Below are positions 1 to 12,000 of a stretch of 64,000 bases of DNA, one piece after another (within the stretch, counting starts at the first letter, position 1; each line of letters begins with the position of its first letter). The position numbers and the translations under genes were made by a program. The DNA is from Monomorium pharaonis (taxonomy: Eukaryota; Arthropoda; Insecta; Hymenoptera; Formicidae), in the NCBI RefSeq assembly GCF_013373865.1, contig NC_050476.1, positions 11,334,001 to 11,398,000 on the forward strand. Direction: 5' to 3'. Under the pieces are notes generated by a model. It searched no databases and was not told the DNA's origin. It saw nothing but the letters and a program-made list of their open reading frames with translations.

Positions 1-29
1 TAATTGTGTTTTAAATTATTTTAAATTAG

Positions 30-269
30 TGTTACGTGCGCTGCCCGGTATACTTTGCGATCGCGAGTCAGCTGTCTGATTGGGAATATCGATCGGCGGC
101 GGCGGTCAGCTGTCAAGAGCCGGGGTAACGGGAATAAACAAGGAATAAAACAGTCTGAGAGCGACCTCGAGCTTGTAAAGACGCTTTGTGTTAATTGCAA
201 TAAAGCTGTTCGTTTCTTTCAGTTAAAGAGAGTGTGTCTTATTCCTTTTTCGCGAGCGCGCGCGTTACA
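30..269 (+). repeat. 5' LTR of the gypsy element
   Basis: Begins TGTTACGTGC and ends GCGCGTTACA, giving the short inverted TG..CA termini of LTRs. It is repeated at 5403-5642. An AATAAA-type signal lies in the middle (about 201-206), consistent with an R region, and the primer-binding site follows four bases after its end. Confidence 0.93.
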
Positions 270-273
270 ATTT

Positions 274-291
274 TGGGGGCTCGTCCGGGAT
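274..291 (+). other. Primer-binding site matching tRNA-Pro
   Basis: The 18 bases TGGGGGCTCGTCCGGGAT just inside the 5' LTR are identical to the well-known tRNA-Pro primer-binding site of murine leukaemia virus-type retroviruses. This indicates minus-strand synthesis primed from the 3' end of tRNA-Pro. Position, length and sequence all fit. Confidence 0.88.
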
Positions 292-375
292 CCGTTCGTC
301 GGATCCTGTGAAGCGCGCGGATTCAAGTGATAAGTGCGCGGAGTGAAAAGACGAGAAAAAGCGGAGAATTCGAAA

Positions 376-1433
376 ATGTCCATCCCTCGTTCCCCTGTGG
401 TGACTCGATCCCACGCTTCTGCCGCTGCGGAGGGAGACAGAGCGGACGCAGGGGATTTGGAGCGAGAGACGGGAGAGAGGCGCGTCGAGACTCCCGTGTC
501 TCCTTCAGGAGCAGCGGCGCCAGAATTCTTGCTTCTTTTAGAGGCACTCCGGCGGATGCGAGAGGAGCAGGCGCAGCAGCAGCGGGAGTTCGTATAGGCA
601 CTTCGACGGCTGCAGTCTTCCCGAGCGACGGAGAACCAGCTAAGTCTCTCCGATAATATTCGTTCGGCCGGGAACGTGGGGGTGCGTTGCGTGAGAGCGG
701 TGCGAGTATGGAGGCGTGGGGGGACATGCGGGCGCCTGTCTGTATTAAATTAAAACCGGACACTTTCGATGGAACGTCCCCATTACGCGAATTTTTGACA
801 CAATTTTCGCTCATCGCGAACGCGAATCGTTGGAGTGAATCGGAGAAGGCGGTGGTTTTAGCTTCCTGCTTACGGGGGAAAGCGCGTTCGTTGCTGGACT
901 TCTATCCCGCGAGTGAGGGCTCTCTTTCTTTCGTGGAGCTTAAATCGCAATTGAAGCTCCGTTTTGGGGAGAGCGAGCTCGCGCAAAATTTTTATACTCA
1001 ATTCACGAATCGGAAGCAGAGTCCGGGTGAGGATTACGCGACGTTGGGCGCGGATTTAGAGCGTCTTTCCCGGAAAGCGTATTCTGAATGTACACATGAA
1101 GTGCGCGACAAAATCGCTTGCTCGCAGTTTATTGCCGCGTTGTCAGACGGATTCGTGAAACGTACCCTTCATGTGGAGGGGATAACATCTTTAAAAGTCG
1201 CGATTGAACGGGCGAAAACGCTTAAATTTATCAATCAAAGTTGTTTTCCGGAAAAGTTTAACGGAAATTTCCGCGCGGAACGGAAAGAAGTTTCTGGGCT
1301 AAAGGAAAAAGAAAAGAAAAATTTTAAGGGATCGTTTAAGAAAGGAGAACGTAAAAATAAAGAGTGTTGGCAGTGCGGGGCGACCGGGCATTTCCGCGCA
1401 GAATGTCCTGCGGCGGGGAAAACGGAAAACTGA
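376..1433 (+). pseudogene. gag: gag (capsid/nucleocapsid), broken by a frameshift
   Basis: Gag forms the virus-like particle and binds the RNA. An N-terminal part (ATG 376 to TAG 595-597) is rich in Ala, Glu and Arg. After a frame change the body reads in frame 687-1433 (about 248 residues), with a retrotransposon-gag-like helical domain and a basic Lys-rich stretch. It ends in a zinc knuckle, CWQCGATGHFRAEC, which fits C-x2-C-x4-H-x4-C. The TAG at 595 plus the switch of frame make the N terminus discontinuous, so this copy cannot make one Gag unless the true start is at 687 or 708. The 3' end overlaps pol by about 70 nt in the -1 frame, as in elements that use ribosomal frameshifting. No canonical slippery heptamer is in register; GGGGAAAAC at 1415-1423 is the nearest candidate. 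Confidence 0.85.
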
Positions 1434-4400
1434 ATTCTGTCGGGTTGAAAGGGGTTCGCTCGGCAGACGGAGTTCTAGCCCCATTTCGCCCGCGTGGCAA
1501 GGCCGTTCTTGTGCGACGGATCGGGGGCATGGGCGCGAACGTGCGCAGCCACTGCTGCGTTAAGGGTTCTTTGAATGATAAACCGTGTTACTTTAAAATT
1601 GATACAGGCTCGGACGTTTCGGTTTTAAGCGCCAAGATGGCGGCTTCTCTTGAGCATGAGCGTATAAAATTTTGTGATTTAAGATATCCTAGTGGAGAAA
1701 AGGTCCCGATAATTTCTCGTGTGAAAGCCACAGTTTCTTTAGGCAAATTTTGTTTTGTTTTGCCTTTCTATGTCGCGGAGATTGTCGATGAGTGTATACT
1801 TGGAGTGGATTTTCTCTCCAAGGCGGGAATTTTGGACGGATTATTTGAGAGCGCCCTCGGTTTGACGGGGAGCGAAGTGGAAAAGCGCGGGCTTGTCTGC
1901 TCTCGAATGCAGAACTGCCCTTTGCAGCTCTCCAACTCTTTTTCGCAGATTCTTGAGGAAAGTTCTCGGAATGTGAATTTTTCTCAAAAGCAAATATTTT
2001 CTGATTTCTTGATTGAGTTTTGTCATGTCTTTTCCGAAAATATTGTTGCCGGGAATTGTAATGTTTTATGTCATGAAATAAAATTATGTGATTCTCGCCC
2101 TATTAAGCAGGTACCTCGCCGAATTCCCCTACATTTACAGTCGGAAGTAGATAAAATTCTGGAGGAGATGAAAGTTCAAAAGGTAATAGAGAAGTCTAGC
2201 AGTCCTTGGATTTCCTCTGCAGTCTTGGTTAAAAAGAAAGACGGAACTATAAGATTTTGTGTGGATTTTCGAAAGCTAAATGAGATAACGAAAAAAAACT
2301 CCTACCCACTTCCGAGAATTGATAACATTTTAGATTGTTTGACGGGGAATTCGTGGTTTTGTACCATTGATTTAAAGAGCGGATATTGGCAGGTAAGCCT
2401 AGATCCTAAGGATCGTGAGAAAACTGCTTTTTCTATTGGAAATGGTTTATGGCAATTTACAGTTATGCCTTTTGGTCTTTGCAACGCCCCTGCTATGTTT
2501 GAGCGATTGATGGAAAAAGTATTGAAAGGTTTAATTTCTAAAATTTGCTTTGTTTATTTGGATGATGTAATTGTCTTTGGAAAAAATTTTGAGGAAATAA
2601 TGAATAATTTAAAAAAAGTTTTTATTCGTTTGCAGAATGCTAATTTAAAAGTTAATCCCAGTAAATGTGTTTTTATGAAAAGAGAAGTAAAATATCTTGG
2701 TCATGTTATTTCTGCAGAGGGGGTTGCAACAGACCCAGAAAAGATTTCTTCTGTTAAAAATTGGCCGCTTCCAAAAACGCGGAAGCAAGTTCGAAGTTTT
2801 CTCGGATTTTGTTCGTATTATAGACGGTTTGTTAAAGGATTTGCAACTTTAGCAAAACCATTGTATAAATTGTCCGAAGAGAATAATAAATTTATTTGGT
2901 CTCTTGAATGTCAAGAGGCATTTGAAAATTTGAAACATGTTTTGACTTGTCCTCCAATTTTATCTTTTCCTTCGGAAGAAGGTCAGCTTATTTTAGATAC
3001 CGATGCCTCGAATCATGGCATCGGAGCGGTGCTTTCTCAATTACAGGGAGAAGAGGAAAGGGTCATCGCTTATTTCAGCCGTGTATTTAGCAAAGTGGAA
3101 CGGAATTATTGTGTGACCCGTCGAGAGCTCCTTGCGGTCGTGGATTCAATAAAATCTTTTCATCACTATCTCTATGGACGGAAGTGACTTGTGAGAACAG
3201 ACCATGTTAGTCTCCGATGGTTGATGTCTTTTCGGAATTTGGAAGGGCAATTGGCCAGATGGTTGGAACGTCTTCAGCAATACGATTTCGACGTTTTCTA
3301 TCGAAGTGGAAAAGCGCATGGAAACGCTGACGGACTTTCAAGGCGTCCATGATTGGAAGTGCCCTGCCGGTATTGTGCTAAGGTCGAGTTTAATGAAGGG
3401 ACGTCTGAGGAAGCAATCTTTGGTCGAATATTTTTCTCCGAAGGAACTTCTTAGGAATGGCGCTCCGCTCAGCTACAAAATCCCGTTACTTCTATGATAA
3501 TACGGGCTAAAGAAGCTGATAGTCGACCGGATTGGCAAAAACTAGCTTCCGAAGAGGTTTCTTTAAAGATTTATTGGTCACATTGGGACTTACTTACTAT
3601 GATCGATGGTGTCCTTCATAAGAGGTGGATTTCTCCGAACTTACAGAAGAGTATTTTTCAAATCGTGGTCCCTCAACAGAAGGTACAGGAAATTCTAGAG
3701 GAAGCCCATGATTCTCCTTCTGGAGAACATTTCGGCGTGAACAAGACCCTCCAGAAAATTCGTAAACATTTTTTATGGGCTTCCAGCAAAAAGGATGTGG
3801 AGAGGTGGTGTGCCACGTGTAAAGTTTGCATCGCAAGGAAAGACCCCGTCGGAAAAGGGAAATCTCCTTTGCAGACTTACAATGTGGGCGCTCCTTTTGA
3901 GAGGATACAAGTAGATATACTTGGCCCCTTACCGATTTCTTCTTCGGGGAATAGGTATCTCTTAGTAATCGTGGATTGTTTTTCCAAATGGCCAGAAGCG
4001 ATTCCTCTCAAAAACAAGAGAGCTAGTACTGTCGCAAGATCATTGGTTGAGCAAGTATTTTCTCGACATGGAATTCCTTTGGAGTTACATACTGATCAAG
4101 GAAGGAATTTCGAATCTCAACTTTTCCGGGAAATGTCAACTCTATTAGGAATGAAAAAGACGCAAACAACACCTCTTCATCCGCAGTCGGACGGACAAAT
4201 TGAGCGTCAGCATCGTACCATCTTGGATTATCTGGCAAAATTCGTTTGCGAAAATCAGAAGGATTGGGATCGGTGGATTCCTTTGTTTTTACTAGCGTTT
4301 CGTTCTTCGAAGCAGGAGGCTACTGGAGCGTCTCCGGCTGAAATATATCTAGGACAGGATCTTCGTCTGCCTTTAGATCTTCTTAGAGGATGTCCCCCTT

Positions 4401-4750
4401 CTAAAAAAGAAGAAGAGGAAAAAGATGGAAATTTTGTTTCCAGACTCAGAGATAGACTCGATGTAGTCTATTGTTTTGCCCGTCAGCGTCTTCGCATCAG
4501 TTCCCGGAATGCGAAATTCTGGTATGATCAACGAACTAGGCGAGTGCTTTATGAGCCGGGACAAAAGGTCTGGTTCTTTAATCCTAGACGAGTGGCAGGA
4601 AGAACCCCGAAATTGCAGAGTTCTTGGGAGGGACCTTGGAAAATTAAGAAAAAGCTTGGAGATGTTTTATATTGTATAGAGAAATCTTCCCGCTTTAAAT
4701 ATAAAGTCGTTCATGCAAACCGTTTAGCTCCTTTTCAGGAAAGAAATTAG
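1364..4750 (+). pseudogene. pol: pol polyprotein (protease, RT, RNase H, integrase) with three in-frame stops
   Basis: One frame carries the whole polyprotein. The aspartic protease has DTGS at 1601-1612. The reverse transcriptase has YLDD at 2555-2566 and the preceding MPFGLCNAP block. RNase H carries DTDASNHGIGAVLSQ from about 2997. The integrase has an H-H-C-C zinc module (about 3704-3835), the catalytic Asp in VDILGPL, the second Asp in HTDQGRNF and the Glu in GQIERQHRTI. The frame is interrupted by TGA at 3185-3187 (RNase H), TGA at 3350-3352 and TAG at 3452-3454 in the RNase H-integrase linker. All three are point-type stops without frame change, so the decay is recent. The integrase ends with the usual GPW-type C-terminal module and stops at 4750. 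Enzymatic motifs otherwise look intact. Confidence 0.93.
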
Positions 4751-5402
4751 TCTTAGAATCTTCTTTACGAAGCCGAAACGAGCCTGAGCCTGTACGCGAA
4801 CATGAAGGGAGGGGAAGAATGTTTTTGTTTTGTTCTAAAGAAAGAGTAAAAACTGTTGATTTTTCTGCGTTTGTTTGTTCTTTCGTTTTGTTTCAGTTTC
4901 ATTAAAGTAAGCTGGGAAGAAGAGAGAAACTGAATTTTTGATCTGGGATGTTTTCTCAAGTCTGCCTCTCTCACGGTTTTTGACCGTGGTTTTCCCGTGG
5001 GACTTTGGGCAAATGCCGAGGCAGAGGACAGAGAGTTTTAAAAAGCGTTGGGTCCACGGAAATTATTTCCCCCTCTGATCCTGAAGAGAGAAGTAAGAAG
5101 CGCTCAAGACCCGGCGCGGAGAAGCGAGAAGTGCTCAAGGCTCAAGATGAAAGAGCACGGGCAGCGGAAAACTGGAATCGGGCGTAAGAGTCTCTGCGAA
5201 GGAGCCTAATCAGCTCTTCGAGGGAAAACGCATGAGAGTTTCCAGTCAAGAGGCGAGCTCGGATGGACGTGGCCCATTGTACTCGCTGCAACTGCACGTG
5301 GAGGGCAGGAAATCGTCCAGGAATCCTGAGGCGTCGATTCAGAGAGGCGCGTCGAATTGCCTTCCGGATTGTCAGGACGACAATCTTTATGAGGGAGGGC
5401 AG
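4751..5402 (+). other. gypsy 3' non-coding region with polypurine tract
   Basis: About 650 bp between the integrase stop and the 3' LTR, with no ORF that resembles env. The purine run GAGGGAGGGCAG at 5391-5402 abuts the 3' LTR and is the expected plus-strand primer (polypurine tract). Confidence 0.7.
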
Positions 5403-5642
5403 TGTTACGTGCGCTGCCCGGTATACTCTGCGATCGCGAGTCAGCTGTCGGATTGGGAATATTGATCGGCGGCGGCGGTCAGCTGTCAAGAGCTGGGGCA
5501 ACGGGAATAAACAAGGAATAAAACAGTCTGAGAGCGACCTCGAGCTTGTAAAGACGCTTTGTGTTAATTGCAATAAAGCTGTTCGTTTCTTTCAGTTAAA
5601 GAGAGTGTGTCTTATTCCTTTTCCGCGAGCGCGCGCGTTACA
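5403..5642 (+). repeat. 3' LTR of the gypsy element
   Basis: Same TGTTACG..CGTTACA termini and length as the 5' LTR, with about six substitutions in 240 bp counted by eye. Confidence 0.93.
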
Positions 5643-6668
5643 TTATATTAATGTTATTACGTAAAATAATAGTATTTTTCTTAAAAGCACACATGCACGC
5701 ACGCACGCATGTACACTTGGCGCCCTTTTTTTATTCAGAAAATTACATCAAATTATGAAACTTTTTTTGTTTATAACTTTTTAACGAATCACAAGCGGCT
5801 AAAATCTCTTGAGCATTACTCAAGAAAGTGACCATGACAACATATGTCAAGGTCAAAATCATCGGAGCCGGTTCCCTTTTTGTAAAGGTTTACAAAAAAT
5901 TATTATAAAACTTATCAGACATTGTTTTTAAAACTTCAAAGTTTATTAAAAATTATTTCCAAATTAAAATGATTTACTGTGGGCTCAGAGCAACAATTTA
6001 AAGTGGCTGGTGTATGACATACACCTTGTGCAGACTACGTAAATTTTTTGAAGTATATAGGCTTAGTTAATGTTACTTTTTTTCCGCGGACGCGCGCGTT
6101 ACATTATCAAAATCTAGCTTATAGACTAAAAATGGACGTTTTTTTATTAATTTATTTATACAAGTCAGTCTTGTATCTTGTTATTATCTTGTTATTTTTG
6201 GTACTGACAGTAAATATGGGAACACATGGTTATAAAATTTTTAATTATATTGTACAAATATTTCTAGAGCAAGTGTCAAATCCAAAATATTATAGTAAGG
6301 GACTATTAATTTTATGTATATAGTAATAATTTCAGAAATTTATATAAAACAAAATATATGAAAATATGCAAATAATATACAAATATGCACAAAATATGCA
6401 TATATGCATAAATATGCAAATATGCACAAATATGCACAAATATGTAAATATGCACAATATATAGAATTAAATGTGCATTTTTAGAACGCTTTCTTGATAG
6501 AACAAACTTTTATTTTAATTTTACTTTCAAATTTGTCTTTTAAAGAAATATGTAATTACACAAATATTCAATGTTTACTGATAATAGATCGTGTATAAAA
6601 TAGTTTTTGAGAAAGTATTCATGGAGAAATTTAAAAAAAATGTCGAAAAATCGACGACTTTTGAATAT
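5643..6668. other. AT-rich interval; one LTR-end-like fragment and an AAATATGCAC-type repeat
   Basis: No supported gene. At 6071-6103 a 33-bp stretch starts TGTTAC and ends GCGCGCGTTACA, echoing the last 25 bases of the gypsy LTR. At about 6355-6455 a degenerate run of AAATATGCAC-like units forms a simple repeat. Confidence 0.6.
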
Positions 6669-6677
6669 TTTTAGTCG

Positions 6678-7079
6678 AGTGACACTCATTTGTCCACGTC
6701 AATATTGGCCATGGTCCCGATTGGCCACGTCAATATTGGCCACGATCCCGATCACGGGGTGAATTGGCCACGTCAATATGACAACATCAATATTGGCCAC
6801 GCATCAGTATTGGCCACGCATCAGTATTGGCCACGCATCAGTATTGGTCACGCATCAATATTGGCCACGCGTCGCGTCATTATTGGCCATGTGTCAACAT
6901 TGGCCACGCGTAATATTGCCCACGTAAATAATGGCCACGTCAATATTGGTCACGCGTCAATATTGTCCACGTCAATATTGACCACGCGTTAATATTGCCC
7001 ACGTTCAATTTTAATCAATTTTTTTAGCGTGAAAAGTCGCAAACCCATGTGGCGCAAAGAATGCTTCGCTCGCGCGTGT

Positions 7080-7156
<77 letters not shown>

Positions 7157-7498
7157 TATACACACGCAGACACACACACGGCGGGGAGTGCAAGGGGGGC
7201 CTTCGACCCTTCCTCCCACTCACCCCGTCCAAGTCGCAAACCCATGTACAATAGTGACGTGGCCAATATTGACGCATGGCCAATATTGACGTGGGAAATA
7301 TTACGCGTGGCCAATAATGACGCTTGGCCAATATTGACGTGGCCATTATTGACGTGATCAACATTGACGCGTGGCCATTATTGATGTGAGAAATCCACCC
7401 TGTGGTCCATCGGGATCGTGGCCAATATTGATGTGACCAATATTGACGTGGTCAATATTTACGTGGCCAATATTGACGTGGGCACACGGGACGCTCCC
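6678..7498. mobile_element. Foldback-type element A (arms of GGCCAATATTGACGT-type units)
   Basis: The left arm (6678-7010) is a tandem array of degenerate units such as CACGTCAATATTGGCCACG. The right arm (7243-7498) holds the reverse complement. Between them is a core with a long CA run. The flanks TTTTAGTCG (6669-6677) and TTTTGGTCG (7499-7507) match at 8 of 9 bases and look like a target duplication. Long inverted repeats built from short tandem repeats plus a 9-bp duplication are the hallmark of Drosophila Foldback elements, placed with the Mutator group. No transposase is present, so it is non-autonomous. Its core, read on the minus strand, matches the cores at 52760 and 57730. Confidence 0.72.
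7080..7154. repeat. (CA)n microsatellite in the core of foldback element A
   Basis: About 37 CA units, followed by an imperfect CA-rich tail. It lies at the same core position as the GT runs of the copies at 52232 and 57421. Confidence 0.95.
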
Positions 7499-7507
7499 TT
7501 TTGGTCG

Positions 7508-7744
7508 CCGTATTAAAAACTGTATTTGATCGAAAATAAACTGCGAATATCAGTTTCATTTTCAGTAATAATAAACCGTTAATTATCCAAAATTTATAAA
7601 TTAATAGGAAAAAATACAATTCGTAAATTTTTGCGATTTAGTCGCTATTTTTAATGAAAATGACAATTATACCAAAATTTGAAAAATACACCTTTAAAAT
7701 ATGACTATATTCTGCTTCCGGTGACTGTGTGAGTGACAAAAGTG
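7508..7744. other. AT-rich spacer
   Basis: Nothing recognisable between foldback element A and the TTAGG array. Confidence 0.6.
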
Positions 7745-7768
7745 TTAGGTTAGGTTAGGTTAGGTTAG
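7745..7768. repeat. Interstitial TTAGG array
   Basis: Four perfect TTAGG units plus a partial one. TTAGG is the telomere repeat of most insects. It sits directly at the apparent 5' end of the LINE that follows. Confidence 0.9.
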
Positions 7769-8132
7769 AACAAGGGGCATAAAAATAGCGTAGAGAGGAG
7801 CGCGTACGAGCGAGGCAAGTAGGAGCGATGGTGGCGCCGGAGCAGACGGGTAGGGAAGCGCGGAAGAAAAATGGGTTTGTAAGTTAGTCTGAACGAGAGG
7901 TGTTCATTAGTAGTAAGGAGGATAGAGGGGAATGAGTGAGATAAAGGAAATAGGATTAGAAGGGAAGAGAGAGGAAATTAAGAAAAGCGGAAGATCATCA
8001 AATGTCGAGAGGTTAGGAAGGGAAAGAATGAGTAGCATGGGGAGCATAGAGCATTTGTTTAACAGAGGAAAGAGGAAGGAACGGGACCTTGAGGAGGGAG
8101 CAGAGTGAAAGGAGCAGGTAAAGAAGGAAGAA

Positions 8133-8450
8133 TTGTGTAAAAGGAGTAAGTTAGGGGGAAGTTCCCCAAAAGGGGGGCAGACTTACAATGGTGATTGGGA
8201 AAAAGTGCTGCAGGGTATAAGAGAGTTTTCAAAGAAGGATATTGTTAAAAAGATAGAGAAGATAGGAATGAAATTAGACGAGAGGAGGAAGGAAATAAAT
8301 AGGCAATGGAAGAGAATGATGGTTAAGTGGAAGGAGAAAAGGAAGGAAATGAGGAAGAGATTAGAGGATTTGAAAAGGAAGGTGGAAGAATTCGAATGGA
8401 AAGAGGAGATGAGGGGAGACGAAGGTGAGAACGGTGATCGGGGGAAATGA
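8133..8450 (+). pseudogene. LINE ORF1 fragment, Lys/Glu-rich coiled-coil type
   Basis: About 105 residues dominated by Lys, Glu, Arg and Met, with heptad-like spacing in the second half (WKRMMVKWKEKRKEMRKRL). It precedes the endonuclease region, where ORF1 RNA-binding proteins sit in LINEs. No zinc knuckle is visible in this piece, and the remaining ORF1 downstream (8460-8900) is frameshifted. Assignment rests on position and composition only, so an incidental open frame in purine-rich sequence is possible. Confidence 0.4.
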
Positions 8451-9039
8451 GGATAGACGAAAGGGGATTTGCAGATGAACTAGCAAGGAGAGTAAAGGAA
8501 ATGAAGTAAAGTAGGACAAAGGGGAAAGAGGAGAGAAGAAGAAAAATTTAATAATCAATGGTATTAAGTTGAAAAAAGGGAAGGCAGAAAAGGCAATAAA
8601 AGAGCTATGAAACATGATGGATATTGAAGAAAAAGTAAAGAAGGTTAAGAAGATAGGAGGTATAGATAAAGAGGGGAGAGGTTTGGTGTTGGTGAAGATG
8701 GAGAAGTTAGAAAGAAAGAAGAAAGTGATGAAAGCAAAAAAAAAATTTAAGGGGACGGAGGAAGAGGATAGTAGATGATCTGACAAAGGTGGAAAAAAAG
8801 GCGAGATGGAAAATAGAGATAGAAGCCGAGAGAGACAGAGAAAACGAAAAAGAATTCAAATAGGTGACATGAAAATGTGGGACGGAATGATGAGAAGGTA
8901 GGATGAGGATAAGAGAAGAGTGATATGGTGAGAAGGGAAACGAGTGAGGAAGTACAAACTCAGGGATAAGGATAGGAAGAGGATAAAGAAAGGTGAGGGG
9001 AGGGAAGAAGGGAAGGTGAGTTTAAGGGGAAAACTAAGA

Positions 9040-12000
9040 AGAGACTATACAAGGTAGCTCTTTGGAATGTAGCTGGTTTAAGAAACAAGGACGGTGAGTT
9101 TTGAAAAGGATTGAAGAATTGTGATGTGGTAGTGCTGAGTTAAACCTGGGTAAGTAGAGGAGGGTGGGAAAAGATAAGGGTTAGGCTACCGAAGGATAAT
9201 ATATGGGAAATAATGGGAGAAGAAAGAAGGTATGAAGGGGGCGAAAAGGGAAGGTATATAGGGGGTATGGTGAGGAAGGGAATAATAGTGGCAAGAGGAA
9301 AGAGGAGAAGGGAAATGGATGGACTAATAATGAGGAAACTATGTTTTTTTAGTAGGGGAATGGTGGAAGGGGTGTATGTAAATAGAGACTTAGAGACGAA
9401 ATTGTACAAGGTGTAAGAAAGTGGATGAAAGAAAAGAAAGAGGAGGCGAAAGTGGTAATTGGAGGGGATTTTAATGTAAGAACAGGAAGAGAGGGAGGCG
9501 ATGCAGGGAAGAAAGAAAAGAGATTGAAGAAAATAGGAGGGCATCTAAAGGCAAAATAGTAAGCGATGAAGGGAAAAGGTTTCGTAGATTTATAGGCGAA
9601 CTAGGATGGGCGATATTAAATGGTAAGGTAGACGACAAGAGGAAATGGGGGGGGGCAAGTCGGTGATAGATTATGTAATCGGAAATGAGGAAATGAGAGA
9701 GAAGGTAGAGAGGTTAGTGGTGGAGGAGAAAGCAGACTCAGATCATCAGCCGGTGACAGTATTAAGTCAAACGGAAAGAGGCAAACAGACAGAGAGAGAA
9801 GGGCCCGGTGAAGAGAAGGGAAAAAACTGTGGCCGAAGCAAGGAAAAAAGGAGTTCAAGGACAAGTTCGGAGTAAGAGGGGTAGCAGATAGAGACACAGT
9901 GAAACATCTTGAACGGGAAGGTAGAGGAAGTATTAGGAAACATGTAGAGTAGGATAAGTGAGAAAGGAAAGAGTAGCTGGTGGGATGAGGAATGTAGAGA
10001 TAGTAAAGAAAAAATGAGGAAGGCGTTAAGGAAATGAAGAAGAGAAGGGGGAGGGGAGGAGTATAAAGCGGAGAGAGAGAGAGAGGCATAAGAGATTCTG
10101 CAAAAAGAAGAAGGAAAAAGAAGCGGAGAAGTGGCAGAAAGAAGTAGGAGTAGTAAAAACGGAGTCAGGTCTGGAAGATAATTAACAGGGAGAGAACAAA
10201 TATGAAAGAGATTAATGAGTCAATAGAGATAAACAAATGGGATAAATACTTTAAAAAATTTTTGTGGGGATCGATCGAAGAATACGGGCAGATAGGGTTG
10301 ACATAAGAAGGAAAGATATAGAGATAGGTAGAGAGGAATTAGTGAGAAAGCTGAAAGACGGGAAAGCAGCAGGAAGGAATGGAATTCCGAATAAGGTGTG
10401 AAAATACGGAGGGGTGGATGTAGTTAGCTGGTTATGGGAAATTTGTAATAGGGTCTGGAAGGGAAAGGAATAGCTGAAGGCATAGAATGAAGGGGTGGTA
10501 GTTCCAATCAGGAAAAAAGGGGAAGGAGATAAGATGACTACAGGCAGTCACATTAACGCAATCGGCATACAAGATATATACGGCGGTACTGGCAAAAAGG
10601 TTGAGAGCGGAACTGGAGGAAAGAGCAATTCTTCCGCCGAATCAAACTGAGTTTAGGAGGGAGATGGGAACGATTAACAATATATACATGCTCAATTATT
10701 TGATTAATAGGCAAGTGGAGAAGAAGGGGGGAAGATTGGTATTAGTGTTCATGGATATGAAGGCAGCCTTTGACTCGGTGGATAGAGAGGTATTCGTGGT
10801 GGCGATGAGAGAGAAAGAGGGATTAAGGAAGGGTTGGTGAGGAGATGTGAGGACGTATTAAAAGAGACGGTGTATAGGGTAAGGGTCGGGAGGAGCAAGG
10901 GAAACCAATTTTGGACAAAAAGGGGGCTAAAGTTGTCCATTAAGTCCGTATTTATTTACCGTACTGCTGGCGGATATGGATGAAGAGTTGAGTAAGGGAG
11001 AAAAGTAGAGGTAAAGGAAGAAAAATTTACTCGTTAGCATACGCGGACGACATGGTGTTGCTAGCGAAGGACGAAGAAGGAATGAAAGAAATATTAGGAA
11101 AGCTAGAAAAATATTTAGATGAGAAAGGGCTGGAGGTGAATGCGGGAAAGACGAAGGTAATGAGATGTAGGAGAGGGGAAGGGAGGAAGAAGAAGATAAA
11201 CTAGAGATGGAAGGGAGTGAAGGTAAAGGAAGTTAATAGTTTCAAGTATTTAGGTTACACGATGACGGCGAACGGAAGGCAGGAAGCGCACGTGGAGAAA
11301 AGTGTCAGAAAAGGGGCGGCAATACAAGGTCAGGTATGGAGGATAGGAAAAAGGAGGTTCAGGAAAAACTGGGGAAGAAGAATTTGGCTATTTGATAAGT
11401 TGGTGTAGTTGGTGATAAGTTACGAGGAAATTTGGGGTTGGAAGAAGAGAGATGGAATTGAAAAGTTACAAGAGAGGTACTTAAGATGGATATTGGGAGT
11501 GGAAAGAAGTATGCCAGGATACATGATTTGTGAAGAGCTGCAAAGGGATAAGTTGGAAAGGAGGGCGGGGTTGAGAACATGAGATTATGAAAAGAAGCTA
11601 GAAGAAGAGGGGGAGTTAGCAAGAGAATGTTGAGAGGAGATAAAGAAAAGAGCAAAGGAAGGTAAGGCAAAGACAGGCGGAGAAAGAGGCTACTATGAAG
11701 AAAGAGTTGAGGAGCGGAGGAAGTAGAGAGACTAAGAGAAGAGAGGTTGTTAAGAGAAGAAGATGTGATAAAGAGAGAAAAGAGTAGGAAGAGGAAGGAG
11801 AGATGGGAGGAAATCGGCAGTTCGTGCTTTAATAGGTGGTATAGCAGAATCAAAGATGTGGGTACTCCGGAGTACATACTTAAAGACAAAACTGGAAAGA
11901 GAAAAGGTGGCAGAGAGTCGCAAAGTATAAGTTACATAGTGAAATGAGGGGGAAAGGTATTGGGGGGATGAGGCCGGGAGATGTTGTAGGATGTGTGGGT

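Larger units (their letters stand above)
30..5642 (+). mobile_element. Ty3/gypsy LTR retrotransposon, near full length, decayed
   Basis: Two 240-bp LTRs (30-269, 5403-5642) flank a primer-binding site, a gag region and a pol region in the order protease, reverse transcriptase, RNase H, integrase, which is the Ty3/gypsy order. No env-like ORF follows integrase. By eye the LTRs differ at about six positions, so the insertion is fairly young, yet gag carries a frameshift and pol three in-frame stops. No clean target duplication is visible: the flanks are ttag on the left and ttat on the right. Its coding strand has a higher G+C content than the AT-rich surroundings. Confidence 0.93.

Noticed and set aside
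1364..1433. A defined -1 frameshift signal in the gag-pol overlap
   Set aside because: No X-XXY-YYZ heptamer lies in the gag register; only loosely similar A-rich strings are present.
7029..7357. Open frames on both strands across the CA run (His-Thr and Val-Cys repeats)
   Set aside because: Low-complexity translation of a dinucleotide repeat.
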